From Bradyrhizobium sp. RP6 (GTDB lineage: Bacteria; Pseudomonadota; Alphaproteobacteria; Rhizobiales; Xanthobacteraceae), in assembly GCF_003837805.1 (NCBI RefSeq), contig NZ_RQIT01000008.1:124001-188000 (forward strand): a DNA stretch of 64,000 nt, read 5' to 3'. The notes below the pieces were generated by a model. It ran no database searches and was not told where the DNA came from. It saw nothing but the letters and a program-made list of their open reading frames with translations. The position numbers and the translations under genes were made by a program. Of the stretch, positions 54,515 through 63,218 are shown in pieces; position 1 is the stretch's first letter, and every line of letters starts with the position of its first letter.

Positions 54515-54908
54515 GCTCAAAAGAAGCCGGGTCAAAAAACCTTGGTGAACTATTCAGCCAGCCCCGGTGAAGGAAGCCTAATCCTCACTGAAGTACAGCG
54601 CGAGTGATCTGGTCGACCGCTTGGGAAGTTTCGGCAGGTTCCTTAATCTATGTTGGCCTCGAGGGGTGGCCCGCCGACCAGCCGCGACCCCAACCCCGAA
54701 CCAATGCTCGCCCGGCTTTGATGTTGAAGGCCAGTGAACAGCTCTGCTCATTTGCACACGCTAATGCGACCGCCGTTTCTGGAACAAGTCGCCCGCCTTC
54801 GGGTAGCTTTCGCCTGCTAACGAGCGGGCAACGATCTTGCTCGGAGCCGCGGAAGAGTACCGGCTACGCGCCGAGTGCACGCCCTGGTATTGGTCGTGCG
54901 CTCGCCGC
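54515..54908. other. Gene-free interval
   Basis: Short open frames here have no ribosome sites or recognisable domains and their codon use is irregular. GAGGGGTGGCCC and GAAGAGTACCGGCTACGCGCCGAGTGC resemble coding fragments but cannot be placed in a protein. Possibly gene debris. Confidence 0.4.
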
Positions 54909-55733
54909 TCACCGAACCATGGTCTCCCGATCCCACGCCTTGTAGTCGGGCGAACCTTGGGGGCGGATGGGACCATCGTAGCCGTACTCCACCATGTGCA
55001 CGGTCACATAGTCCTCCCCGAGGAATGCGACGCCGTAGGATTGCGGCAGGTCGCAGGCGCTCAGCAGCTTGGTCTCGGAGAACAGCGGAAAGCTCGCATG
55101 GTTGGTGCCGCGCAGCGACGAGACGGGAACGCCTGCAATCGAGCCTGCAAGCGGCAAATGACAATGCCCGAAGAAGACGTGGCGGATCTTGTCCCGATAG
55201 CGACTGACGAGGCGGCGGAATGGAGCCGCGTCGAGCAGGCCGATCTGGTCGAACGGGACGAGATGCACCGGCATGGGATTGTGGTGCATGAAGAGCAGGA
55301 ACGGTCCCTCGTGCTCGGAAAGCCGCGCCTCGAGCCAGCCGAGACGATCGTCGCAATAGCGGCCGGCGTGTGTTTCCGGATGGGCGGTGTCGAGAAACAG
55401 GCAGCGGCCGGCGGCGGTATCGTGGATGCCCTGGACGAAGCTGTTGTCGTCGGCGAGGTCGGGGAAGACGCTCAGGAAGGCGGAGCGTCGGTCGTGGTTG
55501 CCGATGCACAACCGCACTGGCAGCGGATATTCGTCGAGGCGCTGCTTCAGCCATTGATAATCGGCGAGGTCGCCCCAGTCCGAGAGATCGCCGGTGATCA
55601 CCATCAATTCGGCGTCGTGATGATCGTCCAGCGCATGCGCCAGCGCCCGCTCGAAATTGGCGCGCGGATCGCGGCCGCCGATGGTCGAGCCCGGCGCCGT
55701 CAGGTGAATGTCGCTCAAATGAAGCAGTTTCAT
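54909..55733 (-). CDS. Metallophosphoesterase, GpdQ-like phosphodiesterase
   Basis: 274 residues, GGAGATAGCG before the ATG. Class III dinuclear phosphodiesterase motifs: Asp 8 and His 10 (LSDIHLT), Asp 49 (ITGDLSD), Asn 79-His 80 (IGNHDRR), His 150 (LFMHHNP), and His 190 and His 192 (FFGHCHLP). The positions coincide closely with those of GpdQ glycerophosphodiesterase and CpdA-type enzymes. It is the last gene of the ABC-transporter row, whose components are of the glycerol-3-phosphate/carbohydrate type, so a phosphodiester substrate taken up by that transporter is likely. Confidence 0.9.
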   Translation of the reverse strand: MKLLHLSDIHLTAPGSTIGGRDPRANFERALAHALDDHHDAELMVITGDLSDWGDLADYQWLKQRLDEYPLPVRLCIGNHDRRSAFLSVFPDLADDNSFVQGIHDTAAGRCLFLDTAHPETHAGRYCDDRLGWLEARLSEHEGPFLLFMHHNPMPVHLVPFDQIGLLDAAPFRRLVSRYRDKIRHVFFGHCHLPLAGSIAGVPVSSLRGTNHASFPLFSETKLLSACDLPQSYGVAFLGEDYVTVHMVEYGYDGPIRPQGSPDYKAWDRETMVR

Positions 55734-55801
55734 CGCTATCTCCAGTCATTGAGGCGACACGGGGTGCCGGAGCACCCCGTGCCGGCGGAACGTCGGGACG
55801 C

Positions 55802-57082
55802 TCAGCGCGCCGCGCCGGTGGTCTTCGGCAGCAGCTTCTGCACGTCCGCGCTCATGTCGGCGAGAACGGCTTCGGGCTCCTTGGCGCGGGCGCCCGAGAT
55901 GATCGAGTTGAGATGATCCTTGATCACGTCCGTGATCTTCAGGCCGTTGTCGCCGGGGAAGGCGTACCATTTGGTGAGCAGCGCGAGTTGGCTGACCGCG
56001 GTGTAGTTATTGGGGTTCTTGACGTAGAAGTCCTTCAGGTAGACGTCGTTGGCGACCTTGTTCGGCGGCATGTAGCCCGTGGTCTCCGCCATGATCGCGG
56101 CACCCTTGGGGCCGGTCCAGAACTTCACCGCTTCCCAGGCGGCGTCGCGCTTGGCCTTGTCCTTGGCGAGGATCAGCACGACATTGCCGCCGGCCGGCAG
56201 CCTGCCGCTCGGAGCGACGACGTCCGGGAAGGGTATCGTCTTCAGCGCGAACTTGCCGCCTGTCATCTGCGTGACCTTGTTGAGGTCAGAGGTCGAGGTG
56301 ATGTGGAAGCCGGTCTTGCCGGCCGCGAACGCCGCACGCATCGACGGCTGGTCGAGATTGGGCATGCCGCCCTCGTTGACGAGCCGCGCAATCGTGTTGA
56401 TGGCCAACTTGCCTTCCGTCCCGTCGAACGCGACCTTGGTCTCGTCGGCGTTGAGCATGGTGCCGCCGCGCGCGAACACCGGCGCCTGCCACAGCCAGTT
56501 GCCGGTGATGTCCCAGGCATAGGTGACGCCGTTGGTGTCGTTGCCGAGCGCCTTGATCTTCTTGGCGAGCGCGATCAGCTCGTCCCAGCTCTTCGGCAAA
56601 TTGTTCACGTCTCCGCCGGCTTGCTTCACGAGGTCGAGATTGACGTAGACGATGGGCAGGGAGATCGCGAACGGAAGGGCGTAGACCTTACCGCTGGCGG
56701 CGCCGATGTCGAACATCGCCTGGTGGAAGCCCTGCTTGTCGAAATCCTTTTCGGCCGCGATGTAGCCGTCGAGCTCGGCCGGGATGTTCTTGTCGACCAG
56801 GACGCGGATGCGGTTCAGGCCCTGGAAGGAGACATCAGGCATCTGGTTGGTCACGGCTTCGCGCAGCACCTTCTGGGTGGCGTCCTCGTAGGATTCGTAA
56901 GGTGCCCGCATCGTGACCTTGATCTCCGGGTGCACCTTGGCGAACTCGTCGGCGATGCGCTTGTGGGTCTCGGTGAACAGCTCCGGATAGGGATACTGCA
57001 TCACGATCTCGGTCTGGGTCTGCGCGAGCGCAGATCCGGCCGCAAGCGACAGGGCCGCCGCGGCGATGATGGACTTCAGCAT
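55802..57082 (-). CDS. ABC transporter substrate-binding protein (UgpB-like, family 1)
   Basis: 426 residues, AGGAGTGTATCC ribosome site. A Sec signal peptide MLKSIIAAAALSLAAGSALA precedes QTQTEIVMQYPYPELFTETHKRIADEF. The remainder reads as an extracellular solute-binding protein family 1: IKVTMRAPYESYEDATQKVLREAVTNQMPDVSFQG, TNGVTYAWDITGNWLWQ, AFAAGKTGFHITSTSDLNKV. It is the periplasmic receptor of the importer encoded upstream on the same strand. Confidence 0.92.
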   Translation of the reverse strand: MLKSIIAAAALSLAAGSALAQTQTEIVMQYPYPELFTETHKRIADEFAKVHPEIKVTMRAPYESYEDATQKVLREAVTNQMPDVSFQGLNRIRVLVDKNIPAELDGYIAAEKDFDKQGFHQAMFDIGAASGKVYALPFAISLPIVYVNLDLVKQAGGDVNNLPKSWDELIALAKKIKALGNDTNGVTYAWDITGNWLWQAPVFARGGTMLNADETKVAFDGTEGKLAINTIARLVNEGGMPNLDQPSMRAAFAAGKTGFHITSTSDLNKVTQMTGGKFALKTIPFPDVVAPSGRLPAGGNVVLILAKDKAKRDAAWEAVKFWTGPKGAAIMAETTGYMPPNKVANDVYLKDFYVKNPNNYTAVSQLALLTKWYAFPGDNGLKITDVIKDHLNSIISGARAKEPEAVLADMSADVQKLLPKTTGAAR

Positions 57083-57110
57083 GGATACACTCCTGTTTGA
57101 GGTGACGTGG

Positions 57111-57947
57111 TTACTTGATCCCGGTGAGGGTGATGCCCTCGATGAAACGGCGCTGGGCGAAGAGGAAAGCGATGACGAGCGGCGCGATGATCACCATCGC
57201 CGCGGCCATCAGCGGGCCGTAGCTGGTGCCGGCCTCGCTGTTGCGGAAATGCGCGACCGCAAGCGGCGGCGTACGCAGCTGCTCGCTGTTGAGCACGATC
57301 AGCGGCCAGAAGTAGTCGTTCCAGTGCGCAACCACGGAGAAGATGCCGAAGGCGGTGACAGCCGGGATCGCGGCCGGCAGCATCACCCGCCAGACGATGC
57401 CGAATTCGGAGATGCCGTCCATGCGCGCGGCATCGACGAGATCGTCGGGCACCGTCTTGAAGAACTGGCGCATCAGGAAGATGCCGAAGACCGAGATCGT
57501 GAAGGGCAGGACGAGCGCGGCATAGCTGTCGAGCAGCCCGGCCTTGTGCAGCATCAGGAAGACGGGGACCGCGGTTGCCTGCGGGGGGATCAGGATCCCG
57601 AACAGCACGAGCGCAAACAGCGTCTCGCGGCCGAGGAAGCGAAGCTTTGCGAGCGCGTAGGCCGCCGGCAGCGCCACCATGATCTGCAGCACGAAGATCG
57701 AGATCGTGACGATGACGCCATTGAGCAGGAACCGCAGCAGATTGGCCTTGGCGAAGGCCTCGCGCAGGTTCTCCGCCAGCGCGAGCTGGTGCGGGATCAG
57801 GTGCAACTCGCTGGAAAAGATCTCGGTCTGCGGCTTGGAGGCGGTCGAGATCATCCAGATGAAGGGCGCCAGCATTAGCGCGGCGCCCGCGATCAGGAGC
57901 ACGTGGCGGAGGATCGCCCGGAACGGGATGGAATGTGCGTTGCTCAT
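57111..57947 (-). CDS. ABC transporter permease (UgpE/MalG-like)
   Basis: 278 residues, six membrane segments, start overlapping the UgpA-like stop (ATGA). The cytoplasmic EAA loop is DDLVDAARMDGISEFGIVWRVMLPAAIPAVTAFGIFSVVAHWNDYFWPL. It belongs to the MalG/UgpE branch of carbohydrate importers and pairs with the next permease. It forms the inner-membrane channel. Confidence 0.93.
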   Translation of the reverse strand: MSNAHSIPFRAILRHVLLIAGAALMLAPFIWMISTASKPQTEIFSSELHLIPHQLALAENLREAFAKANLLRFLLNGVIVTISIFVLQIMVALPAAYALAKLRFLGRETLFALVLFGILIPPQATAVPVFLMLHKAGLLDSYAALVLPFTISVFGIFLMRQFFKTVPDDLVDAARMDGISEFGIVWRVMLPAAIPAVTAFGIFSVVAHWNDYFWPLIVLNSEQLRTPPLAVAHFRNSEAGTSYGPLMAAAMVIIAPLVIAFLFAQRRFIEGITLTGIK

Positions 57948-58891
57948 GTGTAGTGCACCCCGCGATCGGCGAGCCTCGATTTGACCAGCGTGAGCAGGAG
58001 GACGAAGACCAGGAAGACGACGGTGATCGCCGCGGCATAGCCCGAGCGGAAGAATTCGAAGCCTTCCGTGTACATGGTGTGGATCAGCACCTCGGTCGAT
58101 TTCGACGGGCCGCCCTTGGTCAATACGTGCACGGTGTCGAACACCTGGAAGGAGCGGATGCCGGAGATCACGACGACGAAGGTCGTGACCGGCCCCAGCA
58201 TCGGCCAGGTCACGAGGCGGAAGCGAGCCCAGCCGCTCGAGGCGCCGTCGATCTCGGCCGCCTCGTAGAGCTGCTTGGGAATCGAGACGAGGCCGGCGAG
58301 GAACAGCACCATGTTGAAGCCGACCGCCTGCCAGATGCCGATCGCGCACAGCGCATAGAGCGCCGTGCTGCGGTCCTGCAGCCAGGCAAAGGCTGGCAGG
58401 CCAGCGCCGCGCAAGATCCCGTTTACCAGGCCGAATTGCGGGTGCAGCATGAACTCCCACACGACGGCCATCGCGATCAGGGTCGCCATGACAGGCAGGA
58501 AATAGATCGTCCGGTAAAGGCTGCGCAGGCTGGTGCCGCTCTGGATCAGCAGCGCGATCGCAAGACCTGCGATCACGGCACCGGGCACCACGATCAGGAC
58601 GTAAGCCAGCGTGTTGCGCAGCGCGGTCCAGAACACCTTGTCGGCGAACAGGTCCTGGTAGTTGGCCAGCCCGATCCAGGAGAAATGCGGCGCGCCGAGC
58701 TGATAGTCGGTGAAGGAGAGGGCGATCACGCCGGCGAGCGGGCCAAGCAGCATGATCAGCATCAGCGCCGCGGCCGGCGTCACCAGGGCGTAAGCGGAGT
58801 ATGTGCGTCGGCTGCCGTGGGCCGGCAGTGTGCGCCGTGCCGCGCCTGCGGGAACGGCGGCCGCGCCAATCGTCATGGAGCCGTCAGACAT
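57944..58891 (-). CDS. ABC transporter permease (UgpA/MalF-like)
   Basis: 315 residues from the ATG overlapping the ATPase stop by 8 bases. The N-terminal arginine-rich tail, then six membrane segments starting YALVTPAAALMLIMLLGPLAGVIALSF. EAA loop KQLYEAAEIDGASSGWARFRLVTWPMLGPVTTFVVV. Partner of the other permease. Confidence 0.93.
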   Translation of the reverse strand: MSDGSMTIGAAAVPAGAARRTLPAHGSRRTYSAYALVTPAAALMLIMLLGPLAGVIALSFTDYQLGAPHFSWIGLANYQDLFADKVFWTALRNTLAYVLIVVPGAVIAGLAIALLIQSGTSLRSLYRTIYFLPVMATLIAMAVVWEFMLHPQFGLVNGILRGAGLPAFAWLQDRSTALYALCAIGIWQAVGFNMVLFLAGLVSIPKQLYEAAEIDGASSGWARFRLVTWPMLGPVTTFVVVISGIRSFQVFDTVHVLTKGGPSKSTEVLIHTMYTEGFEFFRSGYAAAITVVFLVFVLLLTLVKSRLADRGVHYT

Positions 58892-60035
58892 GGGCGGGCT
58901 CACGGATGCGCTCGGGCTGCTCCACTCTGAGTTCGATCCGCTTGCCGGCCGGATCGAAAATCCGCACCGCGTCGGGGGCGAAACCGAACGCGACGGAGCT
59001 GGCCATCGCTGGCAAATGCCTGACGTCCGCAAGCCGCGCGATCAGGCGCAGTCCGGCGCCTTCGATCGCAAGGTGCACGAATGCCTCGGCGCCGAGATTC
59101 TCCAGATGGACGACGGTTCCGGAGAATGGCCCCGTGCCGAGGTCGATCCGCTCCGGGCGGACGCCGACGCGGCATTCGCCGGCCGCCGCACTGCACGCAA
59201 GCTTCAGGGCGGTCCCCAGCACGTCGACGCCGCCGTCCGTCCGGATCCGGCCGGGAAGGACGTTGATCTTGGGGCTGCCGATGAATTCGGCAACACGGAT
59301 GTCGTTAGGGTGATTGTAGATCTCCGCAGGCGTTCCGGCCTGGATCAATTCCCCGCCCATCATGACGGCGATCCGGCTCGACATCGTCATCGCCTCGGCC
59401 TGGTCGTGCGTGACGTAGACGAACGTCGCCTTGAGACGGCGATGCAGCTCGGCGAGCTCTGCGCGCATATGGACGCGCAGCTTTGCGTCGAGATTGGAGA
59501 GCGGCTCATCGAACAGGAAAGCCCGCGGCTCGCGCACCATGGCGCGTCCCACCGCGACGCGTTGCCGCTGTCCACCAGACAACTGCCCGGGCTTGCGCCG
59601 CAGCAATGGAGCGATGTCGAGTTGCTCGGCAATCCCCTCGACGTCGGCGCGAATGTGCCGTTCCTTGGCGCGTCGGCCCGGCAGCAGGGGGCCGAGCAGC
59701 GGCAGCCGTTCGATCGCCGAGAGGCGCCGCATCCGCAACGGCACGGCAATGTTGTCGAAGGTACTCAGATGCGGATAGAGCGCGTAGGATTGGAACACCA
59801 TTGCGAGGTTGCGCGCGCTCGGGCGGATGGCGTCCACGGGGCGGCCGTCAATATGGACCTGGCCGGAATTCTGCGGTTCGAGCCCGGCAATGATGCGGAG
59901 CAGGGTCGATTTGCCGCAGCCGGAGGGACCGACCAGCGAGATGAACTCGCCGTCCTCAATTCGGAAATCGATGCCCTTCAGGACGTCGGCGCCGTCAAAG
60001 GATTTGCGGATCGCGGAAAGTTCGATTTGCGCCAT
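58884..60035 (-). CDS. ABC transporter ATPase (UgpC/MsmK-like)
   Basis: 383 residues from the ATG after AGGGGACAGAGC; an upstream in-frame ATG lacks family similarity. Walker A GPSGCGKSTLLRI near residue 36, signature LSGGQRQRVAVGRAM, Walker B FLFDEPLSNLDAK, His switch THDQAEAMTMS. The C-terminal TOBE/regulatory domain has VGVRPERIDLG and shares the UgpC/MalK pattern. A 60-residue stretch between Q-loop and signature (LSAIERLPLLGPLLPGRRAKERHI) looks longer than in E. coli MalK. First gene of the transporter row, divergent from the LysR gene. Confidence 0.93.
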   Translation of the reverse strand: MAQIELSAIRKSFDGADVLKGIDFRIEDGEFISLVGPSGCGKSTLLRIIAGLEPQNSGQVHIDGRPVDAIRPSARNLAMVFQSYALYPHLSTFDNIAVPLRMRRLSAIERLPLLGPLLPGRRAKERHIRADVEGIAEQLDIAPLLRRKPGQLSGGQRQRVAVGRAMVREPRAFLFDEPLSNLDAKLRVHMRAELAELHRRLKATFVYVTHDQAEAMTMSSRIAVMMGGELIQAGTPAEIYNHPNDIRVAEFIGSPKINVLPGRIRTDGGVDVLGTALKLACSAAAGECRVGVRPERIDLGTGPFSGTVVHLENLGAEAFVHLAIEGAGLRLIARLADVRHLPAMASSVAFGFAPDAVRIFDPAGKRIELRVEQPERIREPAHV

Positions 60036-60186
60036 GCGCTCTGTCCCCTGCTGGCCTGTTGCGGCGCACGAGGAGTTAAGGAGCGCATCTGACATTCACA
60101 TTACGGTCAATGGCGGTCCCTATGGTCATCCCAGGTTTTGGTTTTGCCGGGTCCAGAGGACGGGGAGTATCGATTTTGGGGTTGTT
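60036..60186. promoter_or_regulatory. Divergent regulatory gap of ABC operon and LysR gene
   Basis: 151 bases between the ATPase start and the regulator start. LysR-type proteins commonly bind such gaps and control both sides. I cannot point to a specific T-N11-A box with confidence. Confidence 0.4.
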
Positions 60187-61089
60187 GTGGTGGCGTTGAC
60201 GTCGTCGCGCGTCCGGGCGGTGAATGCGGTGTTCGAGACCGGCAGCTTCGCGGCCGGCGCAAGGCGGTTGCGGGTGTCGCAACCGTCAGTTGCCCAACTG
60301 GTGCGCGATCTGGAGGCCGAGTTCGCGGTTGCGCTGTTCGACCGGCACGGCCAGAGTCTGATCGCGACACCGCTGTGCCGGCGGCTCTACGCAGCGACGA
60401 GCCGGATGCAGGCGATCGAGGCGGACGCACTGGCCATCCTGCAGCAGCGCGACGAGCTCACGGGGGGTGAGCTTCGCATCGGGCTCGGCAATGCCATGCC
60501 GGGCATGGCGCTGATCGCGGCGTTCCGCAATCTTTATCCGAAGATCCAGATCAACATCGAGATCGGCAGCTGGTCGGCGATCATGGCCGCGGTGGTCGAC
60601 CAGCGTGTCGACATCGCCGTGTTGCCGGAGGTGCCGCAGGACAACCGCTTCCGGCGCGAGCCCTGCGTGCAGCAGCGCGTCGTGGCGATCTGTCATCCCG
60701 TTCACGAGCTCAGTCGCCAATCGCGCGTGTCGATCGCCGGCCTCGTGCAATATCCGCTGGTCTTTCGCACCCGGGATTCCGCGACGCAGCGCGCCGTGGA
60801 CAGGGCGTTTCGCGTCGTCAACCTGCGCGCCAGTCCGGCGATCATCGTCAATACACGCGAGGGGATGCTGGAGGCGGTCGCCAACCGGCTCGGTGTCGGC
60901 TTTGTCTGGGAGCACGGCTCGAGCCGTATCGATCGGATCGCGAAGGTGGCGATCACGGAGATCGAGGCGGATTCGCCCGAATTCATCTTCTCGCTGGCCG
61001 GCAAGCGCGGCAAGCTGGTCGAGCTGTTCTATCTCGCCAGAAGTCTTTCGCGCACGACCGACGGCGTCGACATCCTGGCCGCGCCCTGA
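60187..61089 (+). CDS. LysR-family transcriptional regulator
   Basis: 300 residues from a GTG at 60187; GTG 60190 or TTG 60196 are equally possible and no ATG is usable. Winged helix: RVRAVNAVFETGSFAAGARRLRVSQPSVAQLVRDLEAEFAVALFDRHGQSLIATPL. The substrate domain follows with GGELRIGLGNAMPGMALIAAFRNLYPKIQINIEIGSWSAIMAAVVDQRVDIAVLPEV, as in CysB-like/aminoethylphosphonate-type LysR proteins. Probable controller of the divergent transporter and phosphodiesterase genes. Confidence 0.88.
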   Translation: MVALTSSRVRAVNAVFETGSFAAGARRLRVSQPSVAQLVRDLEAEFAVALFDRHGQSLIATPLCRRLYAATSRMQAIEADALAILQQRDELTGGELRIGLGNAMPGMALIAAFRNLYPKIQINIEIGSWSAIMAAVVDQRVDIAVLPEVPQDNRFRREPCVQQRVVAICHPVHELSRQSRVSIAGLVQYPLVFRTRDSATQRAVDRAFRVVNLRASPAIIVNTREGMLEAVANRLGVGFVWEHGSSRIDRIAKVAITEIEADSPEFIFSLAGKRGKLVELFYLARSLSRTTDGVDILAAP

Positions 61090-61305
61090 CGAGGCCGCCA
61101 GGTCCGGGGCCTTCCCGCCACCTTTGGTTGTTGTTAACTGTGACGACAGCCGTGATGTTGCGCAGCGGGACGACAAGATATTTACGTATTTTTGCTCCGG
61201 GAATTGGTTACCCTGGCCAAGATGGGCTATGCTCCCGCCGCGTCGAAGACAAGAACGAGACGTCGGGAGTGGCATGGGACACGAGCGGCGGACAGGGCTG
61301 CATCC

Positions 61306-62133
61306 ATGATAACTTTACCGAGACTGGCGGCCGAAACCCTCGAGAAAATGCTGGGCTCGTTCATGCGTCGCCGGTACGACGAAACCTATGCCAGGGTTCT
61401 GGAGGGCTCGACGCGCACGGCGATGGAATGCATCGGCAACAGCGACGCGCTCTATCACAACATCGAGCATACGATGCTGGTGACGCTCGCCGCCCAGGCG
61501 ATCCTCACCGGACGCAATCTCCATGCGCATCTTGATGCAGAAGATTACCTCCACATCCTGATAGCCTGCCTCGCGCATGACATCGGCTATGTCCGCGGCC
61601 TGTTTCCGGAGGACGACGAAGACGGGTTCATCATCGACGAGGCCGGGACCAAGGTATCGCTGCCCCGCGGCGCGTCGGATGCCAGTCTGATGATGTATCA
61701 CGTCGATCGCTCGAAGCTCTTCGTGCGGCGGCGGTTGCCGCCCATCCGCGGCATCGACTCCGAGCGCGTCGCCCGTGCCATCGAGGGGACGCGCTTTCCG
61801 GCCCGTGAAGGGCAGGAATATGACGACGAAGCCTCGATCCTGCGCGCGGCCGATTTCATCGGACAGCTCGGCGATCCCAACTATCTGCGCAAGGCCAACG
61901 CGCTCTACTACGAGTTCGAGGAGGTCGGCATCAACCGTCAGCTCGGCTACGACTCGCCCGCCGACATCATAAACCGCTACCCGCAATTCTATTGGAATAG
62001 CGTCGCACCGCACATCCAGACCGAGATCGGTTATCTCAACAAGACCGAGATCGGTCGGCAATGGATCGCCAACCTCTACAGCAACGTGTTCCGCGCCGAA
62101 CGCGATATCTCGCTGTCCGGTCCGCAGAGATAG
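61306..62133 (+). CDS. HD-domain metal-dependent phosphohydrolase
   Basis: 275 residues from the ATG at 61306; longer in-frame starts upstream look non-coding. The HD signature is His 51/His 55 (LYHNIEHTMLV) and His 91-Asp 92 (CLAHDIGYVRGLF). It continues with MMYHVDRSKLFVRRRL and EASILRAADFIGQLGDPNYLRK, the second Asp of the site. The C-terminal QFYWNSVAPHIQTEIGYLNKTEIGRQWIANLY helix is typical of a family of rhizobial HD proteins of unknown substrate. It probably hydrolyses a cyclic or other nucleotide. Confidence 0.85.
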   Translation: MITLPRLAAETLEKMLGSFMRRRYDETYARVLEGSTRTAMECIGNSDALYHNIEHTMLVTLAAQAILTGRNLHAHLDAEDYLHILIACLAHDIGYVRGLFPEDDEDGFIIDEAGTKVSLPRGASDASLMMYHVDRSKLFVRRRLPPIRGIDSERVARAIEGTRFPAREGQEYDDEASILRAADFIGQLGDPNYLRKANALYYEFEEVGINRQLGYDSPADIINRYPQFYWNSVAPHIQTEIGYLNKTEIGRQWIANLYSNVFRAERDISLSGPQR

Positions 62134-62169
62134 GCCGGGCTACGATCGCGATCACTCCGCGAGACATGC

Positions 62170-63066
62170 ATGCAACAGAAAACCATCGCCACCGACGTCC
62201 TCGACATCGCCTACCGCGAGTACGGCGTGTCGGACGGCTGGCCCTGCATCCTCGGGCACGGCTTTCCCTATGACGTGAACGCCTACGCGGACGCCGCGCC
62301 GATCATTGCCGAGGCAGGCGCGCGGGTGCTGGTGCCCTGGCTGCGCGGCTACGGCCCGACGCGGTTTCGTTCCGCCGGGACGCTGCGCTCCGGCGAGCAG
62401 GCGGCGCTTGGCGCCGATCTTCTTGCCTTCATGGATGCGCTCGGCATCGAGCGCGCCATCGTCGGTGGCTATGACTGGGGCGGGCGCGCGGCTTGCGTTG
62501 TCTCGGCGCTCTATCCGGAGCGCGTGATCGGGCTCGTCTCCGGCAATTCCTACAACATCCAGAACATCGCCCGCGCCATGGAGCCGGCCTCGCCGCCGGA
62601 GGAGGCGGCGCTCTGGTATCAATATCTCTTCCACAACGAACGCGGCCGCCGCGCGCTGGAGCGCAACCGCCGCGGCTTTGCCCGCCAGCTCTGGACGATG
62701 TGGTCGCCGAAATGGGCATTCGACGACGCGACGTTCGAGACGAGCGCTGTGTCCTTCGACAATCCCGATTTCGTCGATGTCGTGATCCACTCCTACCGCC
62801 ATCGCTACGCGCTGGTGGCGGGCGACCCCGCCTATGCTGCGATCGAGGCCCGGCTTGCCGCGCAGCCGCCGATCCGCGTCCCGACGATTGCAATCGATGG
62901 CGACAGCGACGGCGTCAATCCGGGCACCGCCCACCACGCGCGCAAGTTCGAGGGATTCTTTGAGCGGCGCGTCTTCAAGGATGCAGGCCACAATTTGCCG
63001 CAGGAGCGACCCGCCGAATGGGCCCAGGCCGTGCTCGACATTCGCAACGCCGCCGAGCGCGCCTGA
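62170..63066 (+). CDS. Alpha/beta hydrolase with Asp nucleophile
   Basis: 298 residues, start at 62170. Alpha/beta-hydrolase: HGFP oxyanion turn, nucleophile elbow VGGYDWGGRA with Asp 102, acid Asp in IDGDSDGVNPG and base His in DAGHNLPQERP. An Asp at the elbow is a feature of haloalkane dehalogenases and epoxide hydrolases rather than esterases. The helical cap has RQLWTMWSPKWAFDDATFE. It follows the HD gene by 36 bases and may be co-transcribed. Confidence 0.88.
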   Translation: MQQKTIATDVLDIAYREYGVSDGWPCILGHGFPYDVNAYADAAPIIAEAGARVLVPWLRGYGPTRFRSAGTLRSGEQAALGADLLAFMDALGIERAIVGGYDWGGRAACVVSALYPERVIGLVSGNSYNIQNIARAMEPASPPEEAALWYQYLFHNERGRRALERNRRGFARQLWTMWSPKWAFDDATFETSAVSFDNPDFVDVVIHSYRHRYALVAGDPAYAAIEARLAAQPPIRVPTIAIDGDSDGVNPGTAHHARKFEGFFERRVFKDAGHNLPQERPAEWAQAVLDIRNAAERA

Positions 63067-63218
63067 TCATTGCGGGACACAGCAGACGGATTCGCCGCAT
63101 TCGATCTTGATTTGCGTCAATGTTGCTGCCGGTGAGGAGTGTTCTGCTGGCTGTCGTCCCGGTCCGGATGGTGCTATCTTGAATTGTGCCTCCGGGCTTT
63201 GCAAGAGGAGTGGCGGCC

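Noticed and set aside
54604..54945. Open frame of 113 codons in the gene-poor interval
   Set aside because: No ribosome site, irregular codon use, overlaps the 3' end of the phosphodiesterase gene on the other strand and has no recognisable motif.
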